Shown here: positions 43,269 through 51,120 of the stretch, one piece after another
Position numbering within the stretch: the first letter of the stretch is position 1
Layout of the letters: every line of letters starts with the position of its first letter
Assembly: GCA_910586315.1 (NCBI GenBank)
Contig: CAJUIP010000009.1
Location: 1 to 64,000 of the forward strand
Direction of reading: 5' to 3'
Origin: an uncultured Lachnospiraceae bacterium
GTDB lineage: Bacteria > Bacillota > Clostridia > Lachnospirales > Lachnospiraceae
DNA: 64,000 nt
The notes under the pieces: generated by a model
What the model was told of the DNA's origin: nothing
Database searches by the model: none
The model's input: only the letters and a program-made list of their open reading frames with translations
Position numbers and translations under genes: made by a program

Positions 43269-44224
43269 CGCTAAAAATAGGTGGTGTGACCTTAAAAAAC
43301 AACGTGATTCTGGCTCCTATGGCAGGTGTCACAGATCTTCCGTACCGGGTACTGTGCAGCGAACAGGGAGCCGGGCTTGTGTGTATGGAGATGGTCAGCG
43401 CCAAAGCGGTCCTTTATAAGAATAAGAACACGAAGGAGCTTTTAAAGGTGGACCCAAGAGAACACCCGGTATCGCTCCAGCTGTTTGGCTCCGACCCGCA
43501 GATTCTGTCGTCCATTGCCGGGGAACTGGAGGAGGGGCCCTTTGACATTTTTGACCTTAACATGGGCTGCCCGGTGCCGAAGGTCGTAAAGAATCACGAG
43601 GGCTCGGCCCTGATGAAAAATCCGAAGCTGGCGGAGGAAATTTTAACGGCTATGGTGAAAGCTATAAAAAAGCCTGTGACCGTGAAAATCCGCAAAGGCT
43701 TTGATGATTCCCGGATTAACGCGGTAGAGATTGCGAAAATTGCGGAGGCCTGCGGCGTTTCGGCCGTCACCGTTCACGGAAGGACCAGGGAGCAGTATTA
43801 TTCCGGGAAGGCTGACTGGGATATTATCCGTCAGGTAAAGGAGGCAGTGCGTATTCCTGTAATCGGAAACGGCGATGTGTTTTCACCGGAGGACGCCCTG
43901 GCTCTTAGAAAGGAGACCGGATGCGACGGAATCATGGTGGCCAGGGGAGCCAAGGGAAATCCATGGATTTTCAGGGAGATTACAGAGTATCTGGAAACCG
44001 GAAAAAAGCCAGAACGGCCGTCGAAGAAAGAGGTAAAGGAGATGATTCTTTGCCATGGACAGATGATGATGGAATTTAAGGGGGAAATGGCGGGAATGCG
44101 GGAGATGAGAAAGCACGTGGCCTGGTATACGGCCGGATACCCCAATTCCGCAGCTCTTAGGAAGGACATCAACACCGTATCTACCATGGAGGAGCTGGCG
44201 GCACTCATTGAGGAGAGACTATAA
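43265..44224 (+). CDS. dusB: tRNA-dihydrouridine synthase
   Basis: A 319-residue DusB: NVILAPMAGVTDLPYRVLCSEQGAG near 12 (FMN), DLNMGCPVPKVVKNHEGSALM near 97 with the catalytic Cys, VTVHGRTREQYYSGKADW near 160, and GCDGIMVARGAKGNPWIF near 222. It reduces uridines in the D-loop of tRNA. Co-translated with the wall-repeat gene before it. Confidence 0.95.
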   Translation: MTLKIGGVTLKNNVILAPMAGVTDLPYRVLCSEQGAGLVCMEMVSAKAVLYKNKNTKELLKVDPREHPVSLQLFGSDPQILSSIAGELEEGPFDIFDLNMGCPVPKVVKNHEGSALMKNPKLAEEILTAMVKAIKKPVTVKIRKGFDDSRINAVEIAKIAEACGVSAVTVHGRTREQYYSGKADWDIIRQVKEAVRIPVIGNGDVFSPEDALALRKETGCDGIMVARGAKGNPWIFREITEYLETGKKPERPSKKEVKEMILCHGQMMMEFKGEMAGMREMRKHVAWYTAGYPNSAALRKDINTVSTMEELAALIEERL

Positions 44225-44259
44225 AAAGGCCTTGGCGTGAAAATTCGCCGAGGCTTTTT
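44223..44259 (+). terminator. Terminator after dusB
   Basis: GCCTTGGCG and CGCCGAGGC form a 9-bp stem flanked by AAAAA and TTTTT, so it can work for both strands, closing the dusB operon and the converging gntR gene. Confidence 0.85.
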
Positions 44260-44273
44260 ATGCACAGGCCCAT

Positions 44274-44347
44274 ACAGAGGAATATGCCGTTAAAGCGGCG
44301 TGTGGGCCGCGCGGCGAGTAGGGAGAAGGTCTCCCCTACCTGACTGG
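44274..44347 (+). repeat. Dispersed GC-rich repeat, copy 2
   Basis: AATATGCCGTTAAAGCGGCG, GTGTGGGCCGCG and the hairpin GTAGGGAGAAGGTCTCCCCTAC match 4603-4664. Immediately before it there is one copy of the 18-bp unit that forms the tandem array at 4414-4612. Confidence 0.65.
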
Positions 44348-44356
44348 CAGGGGCTA

Positions 44357-45034
44357 TTAAAATAGCCCAATAGGCGTACTTTCATGGCCCTGGAAAATCA
44401 GCCGGAAGGTGGCTTTTTTTGACTCCTCCAGATGGCGGACCATCATTTCCGCCGCTTCTTTCCAGTTTTTCTGAAGGCAGGGCCGTATGATATCCAGATG
44501 TTCCCGGAAGGTGTCCACCAGGCGGCTGTCGGAATCATCTCCGGTCATATAGCGGAACCGTGCATTCTGGGTCCGGATCCGGTTGTAATTGCTTTGGATG
44601 TACGTATTGGGGCAGCATCTCACAATCATAAGATGAAAATCGGAATCCAGATTATAAAAATAGTCGTTGTTCTGAAAACATTCGTTGTCCGCGTTTGTCT
44701 GAAGGAAAATATTATAGAACTCCTCTAAGCGGTCTGCGGGCAGCAGAGAGCCGTAATTTAAAAGAATATAGGGCTCGTAGAGATTCCGGACTTCGAAAAT
44801 CATGTTGATATCATTGACCGTGAGGGGAGTGACCATAATCCCGCGCTTGGGCTTTATTTCCACCAGCCCCTCCTGCTCCAGACGGCTTAAGGCATCACGG
44901 ATGGGGGTGCGGCTTAATCCCAGAGCACCCGTAAGGATTTCTTCATTTAAAAAGGTGCCCGGCGCAAATTCACAGGTGACAATTTTTTCACGGATGGCAT
45001 TATATGCCAGGGTTTTCAAGTTGGTTTTCGGCAT
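44357..45034 (-). CDS. GntR/FadR-family regulator
   Basis: A 225-residue FCD-type GntR regulator. Residues about 5-75: YNAIREKIVTCEFAPGTFLNE, LGLSRTPIRDALSRLEQEGLVEI; residues about 85-215: the all-helical FCD ligand domain with metal-binding His (FHLMIV; FREHLDII; VRHLEE). It diverges from the galacturonate/galactonate operon at 45362 and probably represses it, as UxuR/ExuR-type proteins do, releasing on a uronate or its derivative. Start at 45034 follows GGAG. Confidence 0.9.
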   Translation of the reverse strand: MPKTNLKTLAYNAIREKIVTCEFAPGTFLNEEILTGALGLSRTPIRDALSRLEQEGLVEIKPKRGIMVTPLTVNDINMIFEVRNLYEPYILLNYGSLLPADRLEEFYNIFLQTNADNECFQNNDYFYNLDSDFHLMIVRCCPNTYIQSNYNRIRTQNARFRYMTGDDSDSRLVDTFREHLDIIRPCLQKNWKEAAEMMVRHLEESKKATFRLIFQGHESTPIGLF

Positions 45035-45061
45035 GTTCACGCTCCTTTTTCCGGAAAAGAT

Positions 45062-45133
45062 ATACCCGCCCGGGGATCCGTAATGCATGCCTTTCAGGCG
45101 GGTGCCCGGCCTTTGCCGGACGGCAAAGCATCT
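45062..45133 (+). repeat. Dispersed hairpin repeat, family 3 copy 2
   Basis: ATGCCTTTCAGGCGGG and CCCGGCCTTTGCCGGACGGC with AAAGCAT parallel 40536-40609. Here it occupies the gntR leader on the opposite strand. Confidence 0.7.
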
Positions 45134-45232
45134 GTTGTATATAACAAAATTTTAACATAGTCCCGGTGGTTTTGCAATGGAAACCTTGATTCTGTATAAA
45201 GTGCACAAAAAAGTTGAAAATTATTTAGACAA

Positions 45233-45305
45233 GTATACAAAATAATCGGAACCGGCTATTTTATATTGACTTTCCATGGGGATTCTTCTATAATCTGATG
45301 TATAC
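45233..45305 (+). promoter_or_regulatory. Consensus promoter with two GTATAC sites
   Basis: TTGACT (45266-45271), 17-base spacer and TATAAT (45289-45294) precede the dehydrogenase gene. GTATACAA-type half-palindromes at 45233-45240 and 45300-45307 flank it, 67 bases apart, and TTGTATATAACAA lies further up at 45135-45147. These resemble FadR/UxuR-type GntR sites and are candidate operators for the divergent regulator. Confidence 0.6.
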
Positions 45306-45361
45306 AACAAGGGATACATTAATGATTTTACCAAATCATGAATACAGGAGGAATGAAAGCC

Positions 45362-46405
45362 ATGAAAGCCATGAAAGCAATGTATATCAACGCCCCCGGC
45401 GAAGTGGAAATCAGAGACGTGGAGATGCCGGTGAGAAAAGCGGGAGAGGTATTACTGAAGATCCTTTACGGCGGGATCTGCGGAAGTGATCTGGGCTCCT
45501 ATCGCGGAACTTTTGCATATTTTGATTATCCGCGAATTCCGGGCCATGAGTTTTCTGCTGAGGTCATTGAGGCGGATGAGAACAACGAGTACGGCATTAA
45601 GCCGGGGATGATCGTAACCTGCAATCCATATTTTAACTGCGGACACTGCTATTCCTGCGAACACGGAACCGTAAACGCATGCATGGACAATCAGACCATG
45701 GGATGCCAGAGGGACGGCGCCTTCCAGGAATACATAACGATGCCCATCGAAAGAGTCTATGACGGAAAGGGAATGGATGCAAAAACACTGGCGGCTATCG
45801 AGCCCTTCTGCATCAGCTACCATGGCGTGAGCCGTGCCGGCGTGAAGGAAGGGGACAAGGTTCTTGTGGTAGGCGCGGGCACCATCGGCGTTCTTGCGGC
45901 AATCGCGGCAAAGGCGAAGGGAGCAACCGTTTACATTTCCGATGTCTCCGCCGGAAAGCTGGAAATGGCAAAAGACTTCGGCGTTGATGGAACTCTTCTT
46001 AACGATTCTCCAGAATCCTTTGAAAAGGGTGTAAACGAGATCACAAATGGAAATGGATTTGATGTTACCATCGAGGCCGTGGGTCTTCCGTCCACGTTCC
46101 AGAACTGTATTGACGCCTGCTGCTTTGGCGGACGCATGGTATTAATCGGAGTAGGAAAGAAGAATCTGGACTTTAATTTCACCTTGATTCAGAAGAAGGA
46201 ATTAAATGTGTACGGTTCCAGAAACGCTATGAAGAAAGACTTCCTGGAACTGATCGACATTGTAAATGCGAAGAAAGCCCCGCTGGAGAAGATTATCACA
46301 AATGTATATTCCTTTGATGAGGCGGCAAAGGCATTCGATGATTTCGCACACAATCCCGGCGACATGTTAAAGGTTGTCATCGACTTTGGCAATATCGGCA
46401 AATAA
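45362..46405 (+). CDS. Zinc-dependent alcohol dehydrogenase, possible L-galactonate/L-gulonate 5-dehydrogenase
   Basis: A 347-residue medium-chain dehydrogenase. GGICGSDLGSY near 36 and GHEFSAEV give catalytic zinc ligands; NCGHCYSCEHGTVNAC near 94 is the structural-zinc site; VVGAGTIGVLAAIAAKA near 165 binds NAD(P). In an operon with uxaB and uxaA it would fit oxidation of L-galactonate or L-gulonate to a 5-keto acid (tagaturonate or fructuronate), as YjjN/RspB-type enzymes do. The gene begins with three exact copies of ATGAAAGCC (45353-45379), so several start codons are possible; 45362 has the best spacing from GGAGG. Confidence 0.85.
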   Translation: MKAMKAMYINAPGEVEIRDVEMPVRKAGEVLLKILYGGICGSDLGSYRGTFAYFDYPRIPGHEFSAEVIEADENNEYGIKPGMIVTCNPYFNCGHCYSCEHGTVNACMDNQTMGCQRDGAFQEYITMPIERVYDGKGMDAKTLAAIEPFCISYHGVSRAGVKEGDKVLVVGAGTIGVLAAIAAKAKGATVYISDVSAGKLEMAKDFGVDGTLLNDSPESFEKGVNEITNGNGFDVTIEAVGLPSTFQNCIDACCFGGRMVLIGVGKKNLDFNFTLIQKKELNVYGSRNAMKKDFLELIDIVNAKKAPLEKIITNVYSFDEAAKAFDDFAHNPGDMLKVVIDFGNIGK

Positions 46406-46506
46406 AAAGTAACCTTCTCCGGAATACCGGAGTGAGAAGCAGAGGCTCTGAGGGAATCGGACCTTTGCGGAATAAAAACAAAATTTTAAAACGGAGGGAA
46501 AAGATT

Positions 46507-47607
46507 ATGAAATTGAGAAAGGTTATGGCCTTCACTCTCGCAGGCGCTATGGCCGTTACAGGTTTAACGGCATGCGGCGGCAATTCCGCCGACACGGCAA
46601 CAACAGCCGCGGCAGCAGGCACAACAGCTGCCGCAGCAGATGCAGGTACAACAGCGGCCGCGGCAGATTCAGGCAGTGCAGATGCAGACATTGTTCTTCA
46701 GGTCGCATTCGAAAATTCCATCTCTGAGCCGGTTGGGCAGGGCTGGGTAAAAGCACAGGAGATCATCAAGGAAAAATCCGGCGGCACCATGGCCATCGAG
46801 GTTTATCCGGATTCCCAGTTAGGCGACAAGTCCTCCCTGATCGACTCTATGTTACTGGGCGAGAACGTTTGTACCCTGGCTGACGGCGCTTTCTATGCGG
46901 ACTATGGTGTACCGGATTTCGGTATCGTGTTCGGACCGTTCCTGTTCGACAGCTGGGAGCAGTGCTGGACTTTAATTGAGTCTGACTGGTACAAAGATCA
47001 GTGTGCAAAGCTGGAAGAAAAAGGCCTTAAGTTAATCGCCTCCAACTGGATTTACGGCGAAAGACATACGCTTACAAACGTTCCGGTAAATACCGTTGAC
47101 GATTTAAAGGGATTAAAGATTCGTGTTCCTTCCAATGAAATTCAGTCCAAGGGCTTTGATGTTCTGGGCGCTACCTCCACAGGTATGGCACTCGGCGATG
47201 TTTACCAGGCTCTTCAGACAAAGACCATCGACGGCGCTGAGAATCCTCTTGCAACTCTGTACGGAAGAAAGCTTCATGAGGTCGCACAGTACTTAATTCT
47301 TGACGGACATGTAAAGAACTTCACCACATGGGTTGTTTCCGCTGACTGGTTCAACAGCTTAACCGAAGAGCAGCAGAACTGGCTCATTGAGACAGCAACA
47401 GAGGCCGGTGAGTATAACAATGAAGTACAGCAGGCAGCTGAGGCCGATTATCTCCAGAAGATGAAAGACGAAGGCGTTACTGTTGTGGAGCCGTCCGAAG
47501 AAGTTCTCGCAGGCTTTAAGGAGAAGGCACAGCCCTTCTATGAGATGGACTTTGGCTGGACAGACGGCCTTTATGACACGGTAAAGGCAGCTATGGGTGC
47601 AAATTAA
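46507..47607 (+). CDS. dctP: TRAP transporter solute-binding lipoprotein (second system)
   Basis: A 366-residue DctP. Lipobox LTAC (Cys23), then a low-complexity Ala/Thr/Asp linker (residues 29-58), then the binding domain (VYPDSQLGDKSSLIDSM; DLKGLKIRVPSNEIQSKGFDVLG with the substrate-binding Arg; TIDGAENPLATLYG). It brings a uronate or aldonate to the permease pair encoded next. A hairpin behind it (47618-47668) should raise its level over the permeases. Confidence 0.93.
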   Translation: MKLRKVMAFTLAGAMAVTGLTACGGNSADTATTAAAAGTTAAAADAGTTAAAADSGSADADIVLQVAFENSISEPVGQGWVKAQEIIKEKSGGTMAIEVYPDSQLGDKSSLIDSMLLGENVCTLADGAFYADYGVPDFGIVFGPFLFDSWEQCWTLIESDWYKDQCAKLEEKGLKLIASNWIYGERHTLTNVPVNTVDDLKGLKIRVPSNEIQSKGFDVLGATSTGMALGDVYQALQTKTIDGAENPLATLYGRKLHEVAQYLILDGHVKNFTTWVVSADWFNSLTEEQQNWLIETATEAGEYNNEVQQAAEADYLQKMKDEGVTVVEPSEEVLAGFKEKAQPFYEMDFGWTDGLYDTVKAAMGAN

Positions 47608-47617
47608 TATAACCTTC

Positions 47618-47668
47618 ATGCGCCCGGCTGCGGACATACCGCCACACGGGAAGGTCTGGCGGGCGCAT
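47618..47668 (+). promoter_or_regulatory. Intercistronic hairpin after the binding-protein gene
   Basis: ATGCGCCCG (47618-47626) pairs with CGGGCGCAT (47660-47668). It lies between dctP and dctQ, and a second small hairpin (CCGCC-TTTTTTGA-CGGCGG) follows. Such structures commonly stabilise the abundant binding-protein message or cause partial termination. Confidence 0.55.
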
Positions 47669-47736
47669 TTGTTATCCCTGAACATATGCCGCCTTTTTTG
47701 ACGGCGGACGTTTATAGCAAAAGCGGGAGAAAAGAT

Positions 47737-48246
47737 ATGGAGAAAAAAGAAAACAAGGCCTTATCCATCCTTATGAATCTGGATATTGTCGTTGCCTCCG
47801 TAATTCTTGCAATCCTCATTGTTCTCACCTTTTTCGGTGTAATCTGGCGTTATATCTTTAACGCTCCCTTTACCTGGCTGGAAGAGGTGCAGACCTCCTG
47901 TATGGTGTGGATTGTATTTGCGGCGGCAGGTGCGGCGTTTCGGACCGGAAATCATGTGGCGATCGAAATGATTGTGGACATGATGCCGGAGAAGCTCCAG
48001 AAAATCATGGAGTGGCTGATTTCAGCGGTCGTGGTTGTGGTAATCGGCTATCTCTTTATCCAGAGCCTTGGATTTATCCAAGTGTTCTTAAAGAGCGGAC
48101 GTTCCACCAGTATGTTAAAGATTCCGTATGCCTGGGTTTACGGAATTGCAATTGTATCCTATGTGGATATGATCATCAGCTATTTTTACAGTATTATCAA
48201 AGGTGTAAAATCTGAGGCAAAGGAGGCGGCAAGCAGCAATGAGTAA
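47737..48246 (+). CDS. dctQ: TRAP transporter small permease (second system)
   Basis: A 169-residue DctQ with four helices; NAPFTWLEEVQTSCMVWIVFAAAGAAFR near 44 is the family core. The start at 47737 is the first reasonable ATG, after GGGAGAAAAG. It overlaps dctM by 8 bases. Confidence 0.9.
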   Translation: MEKKENKALSILMNLDIVVASVILAILIVLTFFGVIWRYIFNAPFTWLEEVQTSCMVWIVFAAAGAAFRTGNHVAIEMIVDMMPEKLQKIMEWLISAVVVVVIGYLFIQSLGFIQVFLKSGRSTSMLKIPYAWVYGIAIVSYVDMIISYFYSIIKGVKSEAKEAASSNE

Positions 48247-49525
48247 TGTGTTAATGATCTCTGCAATCGTAATGCTGATCCTTCTGTTCCTTAAGGTTCC
48301 GGTATACATCGCCGTTCTCGGCGGTTCCATGGTCTACTTCGTAATGAATCCGGATATCAACTCCGTGGTATTCGCGCAGCAGGCCATCATTGGTACAGAA
48401 AAAATCTCCCTTATGGCGATTCCGTTCTTTATCTGTGCAGGTATTTTCATGAACTACACAGGTGTTACAAAGAGAATCATGGATTTCTGTGAGGTGGTAA
48501 CCGGCCGTCTTCCCGGCGGTCTTGCACAGGTAAACGTTCTTCTCTCCACGGTTATGGGCGGCTTATCCGGCTCCAATATTGCTGATGCGGCCATGGAGTC
48601 CAAGATGATGGTTCCCGAGATGACAAAGAAGGGCTTCTCCCTGGAGTTTTCCAGCGTGGTAACCGCGGCTTCTTCCATGATTACACCGCTTATCCCTCCG
48701 GGAATTGCAATGATTCTTTATGGATGTATTGCAAACGTTTCCATCGGCAAGTTATTTATTTCCGGCTTCGGCGTTGGCGGGCTTCTCTGCATCACCATGA
48801 TGATTCTGGTGGGTGTGATCTCCAAAAAGCGCGGCTATGGCATTCTTTCCACAGAAAAGCTTACCTGGACCAGATTCTGGACAGCGTTAAAACCTGCGAT
48901 TCTGCCGCTGTTACTTCCTATTATTATTATCGGCGGTATCCGTATCGGTATTTTCACCGCTACGGAGGCAGGAGCGGTTGCCATCCTCTATGCGGCGTTC
49001 CTGGGTATTCTTTACCGTGAAATGCATGTGAAGGACATGGTCCAGGGCTTAAAGGAGACTGTTGCCTCCACAGCCTCTATCATGTTAATTGTATCCGCGG
49101 CGTCTGTATTTTCCTGGATCCTTACCAAAGAGAGAATTCCCCAGACGCTGACTGCCTGGATGTTAGCGAACATTCACAGCAAATACGTGTTCCTGATCGT
49201 TGTAAACATCTTCCTGCTGATTGTAGGTATGTTTATTGAGGGGAATGCATCCATGATCATTCTGGTTCCCCTTCTGGCTCCCATCGCGGCCCAGTACGGA
49301 ATCAACGAGATTCAGTTTGCGATGATCTACATTTTCAATAATGCCATCGGCGCGTTATCGCCGCCAATGGGCACTCTGATGTTTGTAACCTGCTCCATCA
49401 CCAAGTGTAAGACAGCGGCATTTATTAAAGAAGCAGTTCCCTTCTACATTCTGCTTGTCGTGAATCTGCTGCTCCTCACCTGGTTCGAGCCTTTTACCAC
49501 ATTCCTGGTAAATCTGTTCTATTAA
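48239..49525 (+). CDS. dctM: TRAP transporter large permease (second system)
   Basis: A 428-residue DctM with about 12 helices. IPFFICAGIFMNYTGVTKRIMDF near 60, GGLSGSNIADAAMESKMM near 105 and IPPGIAMILYGCIANVS near 150 are family blocks. It is clearly different from the first system's permease (31117), so the two transporters probably prefer different uronates or aldonates. Confidence 0.93.
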   Translation: MSNVLMISAIVMLILLFLKVPVYIAVLGGSMVYFVMNPDINSVVFAQQAIIGTEKISLMAIPFFICAGIFMNYTGVTKRIMDFCEVVTGRLPGGLAQVNVLLSTVMGGLSGSNIADAAMESKMMVPEMTKKGFSLEFSSVVTAASSMITPLIPPGIAMILYGCIANVSIGKLFISGFGVGGLLCITMMILVGVISKKRGYGILSTEKLTWTRFWTALKPAILPLLLPIIIIGGIRIGIFTATEAGAVAILYAAFLGILYREMHVKDMVQGLKETVASTASIMLIVSAASVFSWILTKERIPQTLTAWMLANIHSKYVFLIVVNIFLLIVGMFIEGNASMIILVPLLAPIAAQYGINEIQFAMIYIFNNAIGALSPPMGTLMFVTCSITKCKTAAFIKEAVPFYILLVVNLLLLTWFEPFTTFLVNLFY

Positions 49526-49527
49526 AA

Positions 49528-49589
49528 GCCGGAAAGCGCCTGCCAGACGGACGTCCCATGGATGTTGTCTGGCAGGTTCCATATCCGGC
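49528..49589 (+). promoter_or_regulatory. Two-part hairpin between dctM and uxaB
   Basis: Outer arms GCCGGA (49528-49533) and TCCGGC (49584-49589) enclose an inner perfect stem CCTGCCAGAC / GTCTGGCAGG. No T-run follows, so it probably protects or divides the transcript rather than ending it. Confidence 0.5.
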
Positions 49590-49616
49590 CGGTCAATGAG
49601 AGAAAGGAAGATATGT

Positions 49617-51116
49617 ATGGAACGCCTGAATTATGAAGTATTGAAAAAATCTGGTTATGATGGATATATTCTTGAGAAGGCACCGGAAAAGGTTTTACAG
49701 TTCGGGGAAGGAAATTTCCTCCGTGCATTTGTGGACTACTGGTTTGATCTTGCCAATGAAAAGGCGGGCTGGAACGGAAAATGCGTTCTGGTACAGCCCA
49801 TCGCCCCCGGCCTCGCAAAAATGATCAACGAGCAGGAAGGCCTTTACACTCTGTATCTTCGCGGAAGCGAAAAGGGGCAGAAGGTGGACGCAAAGAGAGT
49901 GATTTCCAGCGTAAGCCGCTGCTTAAATCCCTATGAGAAGGACGACTATGAGAAGATGATGGAGGCTGCCGCGAGCGACGATCTGGAAATCATTGTTTCC
50001 AATACCACAGAGGCCGGAATCCAGTATGATCCGTCCTGCAAAAAGGATGACTGCCCTCCGTCAAGCTTCCCGGCAAAGCTGACACAGGTTCTCTACCACC
50101 GCTATCAGGCAAAGAAGCCCGGCATTATCATGCTTGCCTGCGAGCTGATCGACAATAACGGAAAAGAACTGTTAAAGTGTGTGAACCAGTACATGGACCA
50201 GTGGGGGCTGGAAGACGGCTTTAAGAAGTATGTCAATGAGGACTGCACCTTCTGCGGCTCGCTGGTTGACCGCATCGTTCCGGGCCGTATCCGCGACCCC
50301 AAAGAGGTTGCCGCGCTGGAAGAAAAGCATGGCTATGAGGACCCGCTTTTAGATGTCGGCGAGGTGTTCGGTGTCTGGGTGATCGAAGGCGATGAGAAGT
50401 TAAACGATGTTCTTCCCTTCAAGAAAGCAGGCCTTCTTGACAAGGTATTCGTAACTCCCGATATGAGCCCCTATAAGAAGAGAAAGGTTCGTATCTTAAA
50501 CGGCGCCCATACCGGCTTTGTTCTCGGCGCGTATCTGGCCGGCGAGGATATCGTCCGCGACTGCATGAACGATGAGACCATCAGAGGCTTCATGAACAAG
50601 ATGCTGTATGACGAGGTGATTCCGACGCTTCCGCTTGATAAGAAAGACCTGATGGAATTTGCCGCGGCGGTTACGGACCGCTTCAACAATCCGTTTGTAA
50701 ACCATGAGTTAATGAGTATTTCTTTAAACTCCACATCCAAATGGAAAGCCCGCAATATGCCCTCTTTCCTGGCATATATTGAGGAGAAGGGAGAGCTTCC
50801 GGAGTGCCTGACCATGTCCCTGGCTGCCTATATCGCGTTTTACAGCAATGAGATTCAGGCTCTCACCGATGCAGGCCTTGTGTGCAGACGTCCGGCAGGA
50901 AATGAGTATACCGTGAGTGATGACCGCTGGGCTCTGGAATTTTACTATGCCCATAAGGACGATTCCGCGGAGGAACTGGTACATGCCGTACTGGCCAATG
51001 AAAAGATGTGGGATCAGGATCTGACAAAGATCTCCGGTCTGAAAGAGACCGTAATCTCTGATTTAAAGAAGATTCGCACGGAAGGAGCAAAGGCCGCATA
51101 CGCGAGCTGCCTGTAA
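49617..51116 (+). CDS. uxaB: Tagaturonate reductase (mannitol-dehydrogenase family)
   Basis: A 499-residue polyol-type dehydrogenase: LQFGEGNFLRAFVDYWFDLAN near 23 (nucleotide binding), then a long middle with VSNTTEAGIQYD, and TPYKKRKVRILNGAHTGF-like SPYKKRKVRILNGAHTGFV near 285. It reduces D-tagaturonate to D-altronate with NADH. The next gene, uxaA, uses altronate, which fixes the assignment over mannonate or mannitol dehydrogenases. Start at MERLNYEV. Confidence 0.9.
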   Translation: MERLNYEVLKKSGYDGYILEKAPEKVLQFGEGNFLRAFVDYWFDLANEKAGWNGKCVLVQPIAPGLAKMINEQEGLYTLYLRGSEKGQKVDAKRVISSVSRCLNPYEKDDYEKMMEAAASDDLEIIVSNTTEAGIQYDPSCKKDDCPPSSFPAKLTQVLYHRYQAKKPGIIMLACELIDNNGKELLKCVNQYMDQWGLEDGFKKYVNEDCTFCGSLVDRIVPGRIRDPKEVAALEEKHGYEDPLLDVGEVFGVWVIEGDEKLNDVLPFKKAGLLDKVFVTPDMSPYKKRKVRILNGAHTGFVLGAYLAGEDIVRDCMNDETIRGFMNKMLYDEVIPTLPLDKKDLMEFAAAVTDRFNNPFVNHELMSISLNSTSKWKARNMPSFLAYIEEKGELPECLTMSLAAYIAFYSNEIQALTDAGLVCRRPAGNEYTVSDDRWALEFYYAHKDDSAEELVHAVLANEKMWDQDLTKISGLKETVISDLKKIRTEGAKAAYASCL

Positions 51117-51120
51117 TCAT

